In this document: positions 31,883-41,018 of the stretch, in pieces
Position numbering within the stretch: the first letter of the stretch is position 1
How the letters are laid out: each line of letters starts with the position of its first letter
DNA from: Streptomyces sp. GS7
Lineage (GTDB): Bacteria; Actinomycetota; Actinomycetes; Streptomycetales; Streptomycetaceae
Assembly (NCBI RefSeq): GCF_009834125.1
Contig: NZ_CP047146.1
Span: 8,896,501-8,960,500, forward strand
Reading direction: 5' to 3'
DNA: 64,000 bases
Notes under the pieces: model-generated
Databases searched by the model: none
Seen by the model: only the letters and a program-made list of their open reading frames with translations
Told to the model about the DNA's origin: nothing
Program-made: the position numbers and the translations under genes

Positions 31883-33418
31883 TCACTTGTCGCCCGTGCG
31901 CTGCCCCAGGGTGACCTGGGCGGTGTGCTCCTTGCCGCCGCGCTTGTAGGTGAGGGTGACGTGGTCGCCGGGCTTGTGCTGCCAGATCTCGCTGATGAGG
32001 GTCGGGCCGCTGTCGATGATGGTGCTGTCGAGCTTGGTGATGGTGTCGCCGGGCTGGAGCCCCGCCTTGGCGGCCGGGCCGTTCGGGGTGACCGAGTCGG
32101 AGCCGCTGTTGCCGGTCTGGGCGATGGTCGCGCCGTCGCCGCTCTCCTTCATGCCGACCTGGACACCTATCTGCGGATAGACCGGCTGGCCCGTCCTGAT
32201 CAGGTCCTCGGCGACCCGTCTGGCCTGGTCGATGGGGATCGCGAAGCCCAGGCCGATGCTGCCGGACTGCTGGTCGCCGCCCAGGCCGCCGCCGTTGCCG
32301 GCCGACTGGATGGCGGAGTTGATGCCGATGACGTTGCCGCCGGCGTCCAGCAGCGGGCCGCCGGAGTTGCCGGGGTTTATCGAGGCGTCGGTCTGGAGGG
32401 CGCTCATGTACGAGGCGCTGGTGCCGCCGCCGTCGCTGGAGGCCACCGGGCGGTCCTTGGCGCTGATGATGCCGGTGGTGACCGTGCCGGACAGGCCGAA
32501 CGGTGCGCCGATCGCGATCGTGGCGTCGCCGACCTGCACATTGGCGGACTTGCCGAGCGGGAGCGGGTTGAGCGTGGCGCCCGAGGCGTTCTTGAGCTTG
32601 ATGACGGCGACGTCGTAGCCCTGGGCGTGGCCGATGACCTCGGCGTCGTACTTCTTGCCGTTGGAGAACGTCGCGGTCAGCCGGCCGCCGTCGGCCGCGC
32701 TGGCGACGACGTGGTTGTTGGTGAGGATGTGGCCCTGCTTGTCGTAGACGAAGCCGGTGCCGGTGCCGCCGTCGCCGCTGGCGCCCTGCGCTTCGATGGT
32801 GACGACGCTGGGCAGCGCCCGCTGCGCTATCCCGGAGACGGAGGTGGGCTTGCGGTTCAGCGCCCCGGGGTCGCCGGACGCGGAGACCGTCGTCGAGGAG
32901 CTGTCGTTGCGGCCCGCGGCCCAGTAGCCCACACCGCCGCCGACACCGCCCGCGACCAGCGCGGCGACCAGCAGGGTGGCGACGAAGCCGCCGTTGCGCT
33001 TCGGGGCCGCCGGATACGCGCCGGGCACGGCCCACGGGTCGCCGCCCTGCGGGGGCGCTCCCCAGCCGCCGCCCGCCGCACCGTGCCCGGCCGCGGCGTA
33101 CGGGGTGGAGGGCGGCGGCAGCGGAGAGCCCTGGGCGCCGGGCGGCTGCGGCGGCTGGTGGGGCTGCGCCGGGGGGCCGTCGGCGGGCGTCGGCGGCAGC
33201 TGCTGCGTACGGTCCTGGTCGGCCGGACCGGCGCCCTCGGGCCCGCCGGCCTGCGGGGCGAAGTCCGGCGGCGGGGGTGCCGCGGGGGGCGTGGCGGGGG
33301 CGGGCGGGGCGTCCTGAGTCCGGTCGCCGGAGGCGGACGCGGGGGCGCTGTCAGGCTGCGGCCCGGTCGGCGGCTTGGCCTCCGACGGGACGCCGGCTCC
33401 CTCGTTCTCGGTGCTCAC
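31883..33418 (-). CDS. HtrA-like trypsin-family serine protease with PDZ domain
   Basis: GTG 33418 follows GAGGAGAGAGCT. The 511-residue protein has a Pro/Gly-rich cytosolic N-terminus of about 140 residues and one transmembrane anchor (FVATLLVAALVAGGVGGGVG). A chymotrypsin-fold protease follows, with triad His (LTNNHVVAS), Asp (GYDVAVIKL) and Ser (NPGNSGGPLL). A PDZ domain (AGLQPGDTITKLDSTII) closes the protein. It acts outside the membrane in envelope protein quality control. It diverges from the GDPD gene across a repeat-containing spacer. The N-terminal Pro-rich extension is typical for actinobacterial HtrA. Confidence 0.92.
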   Translation of the reverse strand: MSTENEGAGVPSEAKPPTGPQPDSAPASASGDRTQDAPPAPATPPAAPPPPDFAPQAGGPEGAGPADQDRTQQLPPTPADGPPAQPHQPPQPPGAQGSPLPPPSTPYAAAGHGAAGGGWGAPPQGGDPWAVPGAYPAAPKRNGGFVATLLVAALVAGGVGGGVGYWAAGRNDSSSTTVSASGDPGALNRKPTSVSGIAQRALPSVVTIEAQGASGDGGTGTGFVYDKQGHILTNNHVVASAADGGRLTATFSNGKKYDAEVIGHAQGYDVAVIKLKNASGATLNPLPLGKSANVQVGDATIAIGAPFGLSGTVTTGIISAKDRPVASSDGGGTSASYMSALQTDASINPGNSGGPLLDAGGNVIGINSAIQSAGNGGGLGGDQQSGSIGLGFAIPIDQARRVAEDLIRTGQPVYPQIGVQVGMKESGDGATIAQTGNSGSDSVTPNGPAAKAGLQPGDTITKLDSTIIDSGPTLISEIWQHKPGDHVTLTYKRGGKEHTAQVTLGQRTGDK

Positions 33419-33967
33419 AGCTCTCTCCTCAGTCAGCTCGCTTCACGGTCTTGCCGGCCAGGGGGGACCGGAGCCCGGTACTCCAGCATCCGGGATCCCG
33501 CCGCTCCGGGCGAGTCCCGGCCGTCTCGGCCGGCTCGCCCCGACGTTCCCGGCCACCGGACGCGGAAGGGGACCCGGGACCAGGGCCGGGCCCCGATCGC
33601 GGCCCGCTCCCCGTCACGGCGGCGCCGGAACAGCGCTCCGACCAGCACAGCCGAGTCTCCGTCCCAGCCTTTCCCATTGCCCGTCAGAGCACCGTAAGCC
33701 GAGCCTGTGACTTGTCTCCCCACCCTTTACGCCAGACGTACCGAACCTCCGACATTGCCCGCATCGGCGACATAGCTGATATTGCATGCATTGCCGACAT
33801 CGGTGGCATCGGTGGCATCGGTGGCATCGGTGGCATCGGCGATATCAGTGGATCGGCGATACCGCGATACCGGCGACATCCGATGCAAAAGTACCTGCGG
33901 TCGCGTACCGGCAGGCCAGGACCCCTGCGGCCGTCAGGCCCGGCGCGGTGGATGGCACGATAACGCG
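33419..33967. other. Divergent promoter spacer htrA/GDPD
   Basis: No gene is supported in this 549-bp stretch. It holds the 9-bp repeat array at 33751-33885. Bases just before 33968 (GATAACGC) may include a -10 for a leaderless GDPD transcript. Confidence 0.5.
33751..33885. repeat. 9-bp tandem repeat (CATCGGTGG) array
   Basis: Four perfect copies of CATCGGTGG run from 33798 to 33833, followed by a partial copy to 33839. Imperfect copies (CATCGGCGA, CATAGCTGA, CATTGCCGA, ATATCAGTG) extend the 9-bp period on both sides. It is a likely variable-number repeat in the shared promoter region. Confidence 0.85.
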
Positions 33968-34834
33968 GTGACCTATGCACGCCCCGCCCAGGACGCCCGT
34001 CCGGGTCGTCCCGCTATTTCCGTCATCGCCCATCGCGGCGCCTCCGAAGACGCGCCGGAGCACACCCTGGCCGCCTACCGCAAGGCGATCGAGGACGGTG
34101 CTGACGCCCTGGAGTGCGATGTCCGGCTGACCGCCGACGGCCACCTGGTCTGTGTGCACGACCGGCGGGTGAACCGCACGTCCAACGGGCGCGGCGCGGT
34201 CTCGGCGCTGGAGCTGGCCGATCTCGCGGCGCTCGACTTCGGATCCTGGAAGGACGACCTGGCGGCGGCGGGCCGGCTCGTGGACCCGTCGGAGGAGCCG
34301 GACCGGCAGACCGACGACCCCGAGCGGACGTCCGTGCTGACGCTGGAGCGGCTGCTGGAACTGGTCGCGGACGCGGACCGGCGGGTCGAGTTGGCCATCG
34401 AGACCAAGCACCCGACGCGCTGGGCCGGGCAGGTGGAGGAGCGGCTGGTCGAGCTGCTCGCCCGCTTCGGCCACACGAAACCGGCCACCGGCCCCGACTG
34501 GACCTCCCAGGTCCGGGTCATGAGCTTCTCGGCGCGCTCGCTGCACCGCGTACGGGCCGCGGCGCCGGACATCCCCGGCGTCTACCTGATGCAGTTCCTC
34601 ACCCCGCGCCACCGCGACGGCCGGCTGCCGCCCGGTGTGCGCATCGCGGGCCCCGGCGTCCGCATCCTGCGCGCGCACCCCGAATACGTCGCCAGGGCCC
34701 ACCGGGCGGGCCACCAGGTCCACGTCTGGACGGTCAACGACCCGTCCGATGTCGAGCTGTGCCAGGAGTTGGGCGTGAACGCGGTCATTACGAACCGGCC
34801 CAAAGAGGTACGAAGGCAACTCGGCCTTGGGTAG
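33968..34834 (+). CDS. Glycerophosphodiester phosphodiesterase
   Basis: GTG 33968 (VTYARPAQDA) was chosen as the nearest start. The 288-residue protein is a GDPD TIM barrel. ISVIAHRGASEDAPEHTLAA holds the HRG metal/catalytic motif, GADALECDVRLTADGHLVCV the Glu-x-Asp, HDRRVNRTSNGRG the second His, and LAIETKHP the Glu and Lys. The reaction is glycerophosphodiester to sn-glycerol-3-phosphate plus alcohol. No signal peptide is present, so it acts in the cytosol. The C-terminal VHVWTVNDPSDVELCQELGV segment completes the barrel. Confidence 0.92.
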   Translation: MTYARPAQDARPGRPAISVIAHRGASEDAPEHTLAAYRKAIEDGADALECDVRLTADGHLVCVHDRRVNRTSNGRGAVSALELADLAALDFGSWKDDLAAAGRLVDPSEEPDRQTDDPERTSVLTLERLLELVADADRRVELAIETKHPTRWAGQVEERLVELLARFGHTKPATGPDWTSQVRVMSFSARSLHRVRAAAPDIPGVYLMQFLTPRHRDGRLPPGVRIAGPGVRILRAHPEYVARAHRAGHQVHVWTVNDPSDVELCQELGVNAVITNRPKEVRRQLGLG

Positions 34835-34974
34835 GGCCCGTCACAGGGTGTGCCCCGGCGCATTCGGCGCGTATGTACCGGTGTCGAGTGCGTCACCACG
34901 TGCCGATTGGCCGGTTTCCGGTCCAGTCCATTGGGGCATTCATCCCGTGGCGTGGGGCAAAGGAGGTCTCGGGG

Positions 34975-35616
34975 GTGGCGTTGGTGGTGGCACAAGAGGT
35001 GCCGACGTCGTCGATCATGGCCGTACCTCATGGTCCAGCGGGTGTGGGCACGGCCAGGCGACGCATGCGAGAAGAGCTGTTGGCAAGTGGAGTTCAGGAC
35101 ACCGTCGTCGATGACGCGGTGCTGGTCCTTTCGGAACTGCTGAGCAATTCCTGCCGACATGCGCGTCCGATAGACGAAGACCGGTCGCCATACGCAGACC
35201 AGTCACCCCAGTCCGCTCCGGACGCCGCGCGGGAACGGTCCCAGGGCGCACCGTCCGCCTGCGTCCGCGCCTCCTGGCGCATCGACGGCCAGGGCCGGCT
35301 GATCGTCGCGGTCACCGACGGCGGCGGTCCGACCCGCCCGGTTCCGGCCACTCCTTCGGTCACCGCGCACGGCGGCCGGGGACTGGCGATCATCCGCTCG
35401 CTCGCCAAGGACTGGGGCGTCCGCGACACCGCGCCCGGCGAGGTGACGGTCTGGGCCGCACTGTCCCTTCAGGGCGCTTTCGCTACGCGCGTGGACCTGA
35501 CGGCCGATCTCCCGCTCTCGCTCCGGAAGAACGGGACGAACCGGACCGGCCACAACGGCCTGCCCCCGCACCGCACTCCGGGCCTGGCGTTCCCGGACCT
35601 CGACGATCTGACGTGA
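34975..35616 (+). CDS. RsbW-like ATP-binding (HATPase_c) regulator
   Basis: GTG 34975 stands 8 bases after a perfect AGGAGG (34961-34966), which fixes the start inside a longer open frame. The 213 residues form an anti-sigma-factor kinase-type ATPase with N-box VLVLSELLSNSCRHARP and G-box-like HGGRGLAIIRSLAKDWGV. An unusual polar insert of about 30 residues (SPYADQSPQSAPDAARERSQ) lies between them. Streptomycetes have dozens of such proteins, which phosphorylate anti-anti-sigma partners. No partner gene is adjacent. Confidence 0.85.
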   Translation: MALVVAQEVPTSSIMAVPHGPAGVGTARRRMREELLASGVQDTVVDDAVLVLSELLSNSCRHARPIDEDRSPYADQSPQSAPDAARERSQGAPSACVRASWRIDGQGRLIVAVTDGGGPTRPVPATPSVTAHGGRGLAIIRSLAKDWGVRDTAPGEVTVWAALSLQGAFATRVDLTADLPLSLRKNGTNRTGHNGLPPHRTPGLAFPDLDDLT

Positions 35617-35812
35617 CGGCGATCCGGCCCGCCGCCCGGCCGGCATGACGGCGTGACGGGCCCCCGCGAGGGGCCGAAGCGGCGGCGGGAGCACCGCGGT
35701 CGCGGCACGCCGCACCCGGTCGGCGCCTGTGCCGCACCTGCGTACGCGATCCTCTAGGCTCGCGCCGAAACGCGTCCGTACGTCCGGATCGACCAGGAGA
35801 GACACCGTCGCC

Positions 35813-36781
35813 ATGGCCAAGAAACGCCGTCCCCAGCCCCAGGCCGCCGCAGCACAGTTCAAGGGCGGCGAGGTGCCCGTGGTCGGCGCCCGGGAACCCT
35901 GCCCGTGTGGTTCCGGCCGCCGCTACAAGGCATGTCACGGGCGGCTGGCGGCACATGCCGCCACCGAACTCGTCCAGCGGCCGTTCGAGGGCCTGCCCGG
36001 CGAGTGCGACTGGGTGGCGCTGCGCGAGCTGGTCCCCGCCGCCACCGCCGAGTTGACGCTGAAGGGCGGGCTCCCGGAGGGCGTGCCCTCGGTGACGCTG
36101 GCGACCGTGCTCCCGATGGCCTGGCCCGCGCTGCGCCGGGACAACGGCGCGGTGCTGCTCGGCCTCCAGAACGACACCGCGTCGGGGGACATCAGCCGGG
36201 ATCTCGCCGACACCCTCCAGCGCGCGCTGACCACCGAGCCGGGCAATCCGGTCGCCGCCGGGCGACCCGCCGCCGACGGGCCGCGGCTCCAGGATCTGCT
36301 CGACCTGGACGCGCCTTTTGAGCCGACCGTCCACACCGGCTTCGAGTTCTGGGTGGAGAACGCCGAGAACGCCACCGGCGAGGTCGCCGCCTCTCTGGAA
36401 CGAGCCAACGCCGCGGCCATCCCGACCTCCCGGATCCCCGGCCTGGAGGGCGCGTACTGGTGCGAGGCCCCGGAGAAGAACCACCTGCGCTGGGTCACCT
36501 CGCACCCGGAGGAGAAGCTGCTCGACGCCCTCGCCCGGCTGCACGCGGCCGGCGCCGCCTCGCTGGGCGAAGGCACCCGGCTGGTCGGCTCGTTCCGGGC
36601 CCACGGCCTGGTCGTGCCGGTCTGGGACCTGCCGTCCTCCATGAGCGCCGAGGACGTCGCCGGACCGGCCGCGGCCTTCGAGGAGCGGCTGGCCAAGGCA
36701 CTCGCCACGGACACCCCGCTGACCCCGGAGGAGCGCCGCTCGCGCGGTGGGCTCACCAACCGTCAGGTCACCCTGAGCTGA
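35813..36781 (+). CDS. DUF5926 protein with N-terminal SEC-C zinc motif
   Basis: ATG 35813 follows AGGAGA. The 322-residue protein begins MAKKRRPQPQAAAAQFKGGE and carries the SEC-C zinc motif PCPCGSGRRYKACHG (about residues 31-46). The remainder matches DUF5926, an actinobacterial family of unknown function. It includes VHTGFEFWVENAENATGEVA, EGAYWCEAPEKNHLRWVTSH and a C-terminal NRQVTLS. SEC-C motifs bind zinc and often mediate contact with ribosome or Sec machinery. The gene is monocistronic and ends in front of a strong hairpin region. Confidence 0.88.
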   Translation: MAKKRRPQPQAAAAQFKGGEVPVVGAREPCPCGSGRRYKACHGRLAAHAATELVQRPFEGLPGECDWVALRELVPAATAELTLKGGLPEGVPSVTLATVLPMAWPALRRDNGAVLLGLQNDTASGDISRDLADTLQRALTTEPGNPVAAGRPAADGPRLQDLLDLDAPFEPTVHTGFEFWVENAENATGEVAASLERANAAAIPTSRIPGLEGAYWCEAPEKNHLRWVTSHPEEKLLDALARLHAAGAASLGEGTRLVGSFRAHGLVVPVWDLPSSMSAEDVAGPAAAFEERLAKALATDTPLTPEERRSRGGLTNRQVTLS

Positions 36782-36893
36782 CAGTGACGCGGCGATGACG
36801 ACGAAGTGATCATGGAAGTGACGCCTGTCACAGCCCCCGGCGCAACTCCCGGTACCTTCCGGTAAATCAGCGTCCGGAATTCCACGATCGAAT

Positions 36894-36973
36894 TTGCGAA
36901 CCGCCGATCTCTTGTTACGGTTCTAGAAGCCCGGTCGCTGGTGCATCCCCCGTCGCCAGCGACCGGGCGCTTC
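36894..36973 (+). ncRNA. Candidate small RNA: promoter followed at once by a C-loop hairpin
   Basis: TTGCGA (36894-36899) and TACGGT (36916-36921) are 16 bases apart and resemble a housekeeping promoter. Transcription would start near 36928, right at a strong hairpin: GAAGC+CCGGTCGCTGG (36926-36941), a 14-base loop with five C, and CCAGCGACCGG...GCTTC to 36973. The region lies between convergent genes. It could be a tiny stable RNA or only a bidirectional terminator. Confidence 0.4.
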
Positions 36974-37017
36974 CATGCCCGGCGCCGGACGCTCCTCCCG
37001 GGCTCCGGCCGGGGCCG

Positions 37018-37659
37018 TCAGCGCCCCGTGCCCTTCCCGCCCGGCCCCGAATCCCCGCCGCCCGGCGCCGAGTTGCCGCCGGAGCGCAGCAGCAGCCGCT
37101 CCCCCGCCGCGTCGGAGACCTCCGCCACCGCGCCGTACAGCAGCCCCGCCTTGCGGACGGTCGCGTCGCTCGGCGTCTCGCAGACACCCGGCTCGTCGCC
37201 CGCCGGTACGTCGCAGTTCACCTGGACCGTCCGGCCGTCCGGACGCAGCAGCGTCAACACGGTGCGCAGTGGTTCACCCGTCGTGTTCCGGTAGTACGTG
37301 CGCCCCCAGGTCCGCCCGTTCTCGGCGAGGACGCAGGTCTGGGCCGTGACGCCCTGCGGGGCGGTGAGTTCCGGGCCGCAGTGGGTGGTGCGGGTGCCGG
37401 AGAAGAGCGGGAGGCCGAGCTCGGCGAGCGGATCGGCGGCGCTGCGAGGCGCACCGGCCCGCCGGACGGCCTTGTCATGGTCCGCTCCGCCGGCGGTCGA
37501 CGCGGCCTTCGCGGCGGGCCGTTCCGCGGATGCGTCCGGCGCGCCCGAGGTGAAGAGCGTATCCACCGGACCCGCCGTCGCGGCGGCCAGAGGAACGACG
37601 AGGGCGAGCACGGCGGTGCCGGCGAGCCCGGTGAGGCGGAGAATCCGCGCACGCTGCAT
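37018..37659 (-). CDS. Secreted hypothetical protein
   Basis: ATG 37659 was chosen because a Sec signal follows: MQRARILRLTGLAGTAVLAL, then VVPLAAATAGP. The frame is open 14 codons further upstream. The 213-residue product has a disordered Ala/Ser/Pro segment to about residue 80. A compact domain follows with four Cys (THCGPELTAPQGVTAQTCVL, VQVNCDVPAGDEPGVCETPS), suggesting two disulfides. It ends in a Gly/Pro-rich tail. I do not recognise a named family; it is likely extracytoplasmic. The ribosome-binding site is weak. Confidence 0.75.
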   Translation of the reverse strand: MQRARILRLTGLAGTAVLALVVPLAAATAGPVDTLFTSGAPDASAERPAAKAASTAGGADHDKAVRRAGAPRSAADPLAELGLPLFSGTRTTHCGPELTAPQGVTAQTCVLAENGRTWGRTYYRNTTGEPLRTVLTLLRPDGRTVQVNCDVPAGDEPGVCETPSDATVRKAGLLYGAVAEVSDAAGERLLLRSGGNSAPGGGDSGPGGKGTGR

Positions 37660-37901
37660 GGGACCCACTTGCGAGAGATACGAGGGATGCGGTGAACGCA
37701 CAGGACGGCGAGGCAGGTGAAGAAAGTGAAGAAAATGCCGTCGGCACTGCCGGACGGTGCGCCGAACCTATCGGGCCGCGGGGGTGGCACCGGGTGCCCG
37801 CACACCCATTTTCCGTAGTCGGACGGGCCCCTCACACCCGTACGGATGAATCGGGTCCGTGCGCCTCCCGGCCACCCGTCCTCCCCCCGCACGACCTCCG
37901 C

Positions 37902-38612
37902 TCAGTACGCGAGCCGACTGCCGCCGTCCGGCGTGCCGGTGCTCGCCGTGACCAGCGCGTCGACGATCGTGGCCACCTTCGGCAGCCAGGGCGCGGCCGG
38001 GGTGGCGGCCGGCGGGCGCTCCCAGCGGACCTTCCCGGCGCCGGTCGGGGAGGGCGGGAGCACCAGATAGCCGCCCTCGCCGTGGAAGCGCAGCGAGCTG
38101 GGCACCCAGTCCTGGGAGTGCAGCAGCTCGCCCAACTCCGGTAGCCCGTACGGCGATACGAGCAGCGACCAGCGGGTGGGGGTGGCCACCACGGGGCCGG
38201 TGCGCACGCCGAAGTGGTCCAGGGCGGCCAGTGCGCGGGCCCCGGCGACGGCCGGGAGGCTGACCGCGCACGGCGCGCGGCCCCCGGTGGAGAGGACGAT
38301 CGGGGCATCGGGGCGGTTGGCCCACCACCAGCGCACCATCCGGGCGTCGGTGGTGGCCGCCAGCAGGCCGGGGTCGAAGGGGTGCGCGCCGGGCACCACG
38401 CAGTCCGGGTCGGGGCAGCTGCACCGGCGGGCGGCCCGCTCACCGAGGCCGAGCCGGGCGCCGCCCGACGGGCGGGCGGGAGGCCGGAGTCCCACGCCCG
38501 GGAGTACGGGCCATTGCCACTCGGTGGCGCAGTGGAGCGCCGCGCCGAGCAGCGCCGACCTGCCGCTGCGCCGGAACAGGGGCTTGCGTCGCCTTCCGAG
38601 GATCTCGCGCAT
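37902..38612 (-). CDS. Prim-pol-like protein lacking an evident catalytic site
   Basis: ATG 38612 with AAAGGA upstream starts a 236-residue product, MREILGRRRKPLFRRSGRSA. The N-terminal half has CSCPDPDCVVPGAHPF and ARMVRWWWANRPDAPIVLST, features of the bifunctional primase/polymerase N-terminal family. The middle part carries the family-like TPTRWSLLVSPYG and FHGEGGYLVLPPS. The DxD metal motif seen in the other prim-pol protein of this window (25133-26122) is not evident, so activity is doubtful. This may be a regulatory relative conserved in Streptomyces. Confidence 0.75.
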   Translation of the reverse strand: MREILGRRRKPLFRRSGRSALLGAALHCATEWQWPVLPGVGLRPPARPSGGARLGLGERAARRCSCPDPDCVVPGAHPFDPGLLAATTDARMVRWWWANRPDAPIVLSTGGRAPCAVSLPAVAGARALAALDHFGVRTGPVVATPTRWSLLVSPYGLPELGELLHSQDWVPSSLRFHGEGGYLVLPPSPTGAGKVRWERPPAATPAAPWLPKVATIVDALVTASTGTPDGGSRLAY

Positions 38613-39147
38613 GAGCGCTCGTTCCTTTCCGTAAACGCCGAGGGCTGGTCCATCGCACTGCATGCCGGTGCCTGGACACCGTCGCGCATGCCGTTCACAT
38701 GCCGTTGTGCTGCGTCAGGCCGGTACGTCGTGGTGCTGCGGCCTGGGTCGTGCGGTTCGGTCGGCCGACCTGGTTGTGCGACCCGGAGGTCGTTCGCGCA
38801 TCGATCACCACACGTGGATCTCTGGTCACCCCGTGTACGAGGCAGCGCATCACGCCGTACGCCGAGCGTGGAACGTGGCGGAGGGTGGCGCGCGCATGGC
38901 GCTTGCGCTTCCTGAGTGCCATCCCGCCACTGGGGAGTGCGTCGCGGTCGTCGCCGTATAGGACGCCGGTGCCCGCCGGAGAGTTCCGGTCCGGCCCCAA
39001 CTGGCCCGGCACCTATCCGAGTACGTACCCGCCACGGTGGATATGACGCGCTGTTGATCGCCGCCAGTCGACCTCAAATTGACGCCCGGGGGGCTGTTTT
39101 CAGGCCAATCTACAGACCTCGTTGACACCACAAACCCCATCGGGACA
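38613..39147. other. Intergenic region, no firm gene
   Basis: One short plus frame (about 38833-38961, VYEAAHHAVRRAWNVAEGGA and on) has moderately protein-like composition but no ribosome-binding site. TTGACA at 39122-39127 resembles a -35 box close to the downstream gene start; no matching -10 is seen. Confidence 0.4.
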
Positions 39148-40890
39148 ATGCTGGACATCACATCGCTGGTGCGTGTACATGTGGAGGCATTGATAGCGGA
39201 GCAGCATGACATGGGGGTTTGCGATGCTATTGAGGAAATTGAGCGGCCGAACGTACCGCACAACATCACTCAACGAATTGCCGCACTCCCTACGAATCTG
39301 CGGCCTGACCTGGGGTTTCGTCTGGCGCGACGTGGGTTGTCGGCCATGAGCGCCCCACACGTACCGAAAGTGGCTGGAATCGAACCAGCTCTCCCCGCTC
39401 CCACGCACACTGACGGCCCGCGCGTGACGAAGTCCCCTGCCGATGCCTCTGCCGACAGCTCTTCTGACAGCCCGTCCGACGCCTCCGCGCACACCCCCCA
39501 GGACGGCTCCCCCGACCTCTCCCCCGCCGACCGGATCGCCGCCGTACAGGACCGGCTGGCCGGCTGGGTCTCCGACCTCAGCACCCTGCACGACCTCACC
39601 GAACGGCTCGCCCGCACCCGCACCTTGGAGGACGCCCTCCACGAACTCCTGCGGGCCGGCGCCTCGCTCGTCGGCGCCCGCCGCGGGCTGGTCGTGCTGG
39701 CACCGGCCGACGGGCTCGGCCCCGAAACCACCGTCGGCCTCGGCCTCGGCCACGCCGACATCGGCCACATCGAGACCGTGCCGCGCCGCGCGCTGTCGTA
39801 CGCGCGGATACTGGACGGCCTCCCCGAGCCCGGCGACGACACCGGGAGCGACGCCCGTACCGAGATCGCCGAACCGGACATCCCCGGCGAGAAGGACCTC
39901 GACCCCCGCCTCCGCGAGGTCGCCGCGCGCCTCGGCTACGCCGCCAGCTACGCCGTACCGCTCATCGCCGACCCCGTCGGCCGGACCGGCGCCGCGGTCT
40001 GGCTCTACGACGAACCCGCCGAACCCAGCGCCCGCCAGCGCCATCTCGTCGGCCTCTACCGCGCCCACGCCTCCGAGCACCTCGCCCGGCTCCTGGAGCT
40101 CCACCGCAGCCGGCGGGCCGCCCGCACCCTGCGCGAGGAGCTGCTGCCCAGCCGGCTGCCACGGATCCCCGGCGTACGGCTGGCGGTGCGGCACGGCACC
40201 GGGCCGCGCGGCGGCGGCGACTGGTACGACGCGCTGCCGCTGCCGGACGGCGCGCTGGGCCTGGCCATCGGCTCGGTCACCGGGTCCGGGCCGAGCGCGG
40301 TGGCCGCGATGGGACGGCTGCGGGCGTCGCTGCGCGCCTACGCCGTCATGGAGGGCGAGGACCCGGTCGCGGTGCTCTCCGATCTCGAACTGCTGATGCG
40401 GCTGACCGAGCCCGCCCGCAGCGCCACCGCGCTGTTCGCGTTCAGCGAGCCGCCGGGCGCGGCGCCCGCGGCCCCACTGCCGGCCGGGGGCGACGGTGTC
40501 GGGGGGCCCGCCCCTCGCAAGCTGCTGCTGGCCGGGGCCGGGCACTGCCCGCCGCTGATCCTCGGCGATCTGCGGACCGAGTTCGTGGAGACCTCGCTGT
40601 CCGCGCCGCTGGGCATGCTGGCCTGCTGGGAGGCGCCCAGCGTGGAGATCGAACCGGCCCGCGGCGAGACGCTGCTCCTCTACAGCGACGGGCTGCTGCA
40701 CCGCACCGGCGAGCCCATGGACCGCGCCTTCGCCCGGCTGCACTCCGCGGCCGCCGGCGTGCCCCGGGCGGTCCGGCACGACCCGGAGGCGGTCGTCGAC
40801 CACGTGCTGCGGGTGATGCTGCCCCAGGGGCTCGACGACCCCTCCTCGGAGGAGGACGTGGTGCTGCTGGCGGCGCATTTCGAGGAGTAG
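39148..40890 (+). CDS. GAF and PP2C-like (SpoIIE) regulator with altered metal site
   Basis: ATG 39148 was chosen because MLDITSLVRVHVEALIAEQH is a start I recall in streptomycete homologues; ATG 39079 is in frame upstream. The 580 residues comprise a short conserved N-terminal helix, a Ser/Asp-rich linker (about residues 95-125), a GAF domain (LSTLHDLTERLARTRTLEDA and on), and a PP2C/SpoIIE phosphatase fold. The first metal site GGGDWYDALP is intact, but the usual GDVxGxG is replaced by IGSVTGSGPSA, losing an Asp. LLLYSDGLLHR is present. It may be a weak or regulatory pseudo-phosphatase. Possible partners are the RsbW-like proteins at 34975 and 47564. Confidence 0.8.
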   Translation: MLDITSLVRVHVEALIAEQHDMGVCDAIEEIERPNVPHNITQRIAALPTNLRPDLGFRLARRGLSAMSAPHVPKVAGIEPALPAPTHTDGPRVTKSPADASADSSSDSPSDASAHTPQDGSPDLSPADRIAAVQDRLAGWVSDLSTLHDLTERLARTRTLEDALHELLRAGASLVGARRGLVVLAPADGLGPETTVGLGLGHADIGHIETVPRRALSYARILDGLPEPGDDTGSDARTEIAEPDIPGEKDLDPRLREVAARLGYAASYAVPLIADPVGRTGAAVWLYDEPAEPSARQRHLVGLYRAHASEHLARLLELHRSRRAARTLREELLPSRLPRIPGVRLAVRHGTGPRGGGDWYDALPLPDGALGLAIGSVTGSGPSAVAAMGRLRASLRAYAVMEGEDPVAVLSDLELLMRLTEPARSATALFAFSEPPGAAPAAPLPAGGDGVGGPAPRKLLLAGAGHCPPLILGDLRTEFVETSLSAPLGMLACWEAPSVEIEPARGETLLLYSDGLLHRTGEPMDRAFARLHSAAAGVPRAVRHDPEAVVDHVLRVMLPQGLDDPSSEEDVVLLAAHFEE

Positions 40891-41018
40891 CGGCGCCGCG
40901 GCCGGGCATCCCATGGCCGCGGCGCCGGAGAAGTCACACCTTCATGCCTCTGGACGGTTTTCCGTGCGCACTTACGATGGAACGCGGTTCAGTCTTAAAA
41001 GCCTTAAAAGGAGGCATG

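Noticed and set aside
33798..33839. Possible CRISPR array
   Set aside because: Units of 9 bp are directly joined without spacers, and no cas gene is present; it is a simple tandem repeat.
36926..36973. 6C RNA (actinobacterial ncRNA family)
   Set aside because: Only one C-containing loop with five C is present; 6C RNA has two hairpins with longer C-runs.
38662..38961. 99-codon plus-strand ORF before the GAF/PP2C gene
   Set aside because: No ribosome-binding site, unconvincing composition in the first half and no recognisable family; kept only as part of the intergenic description.
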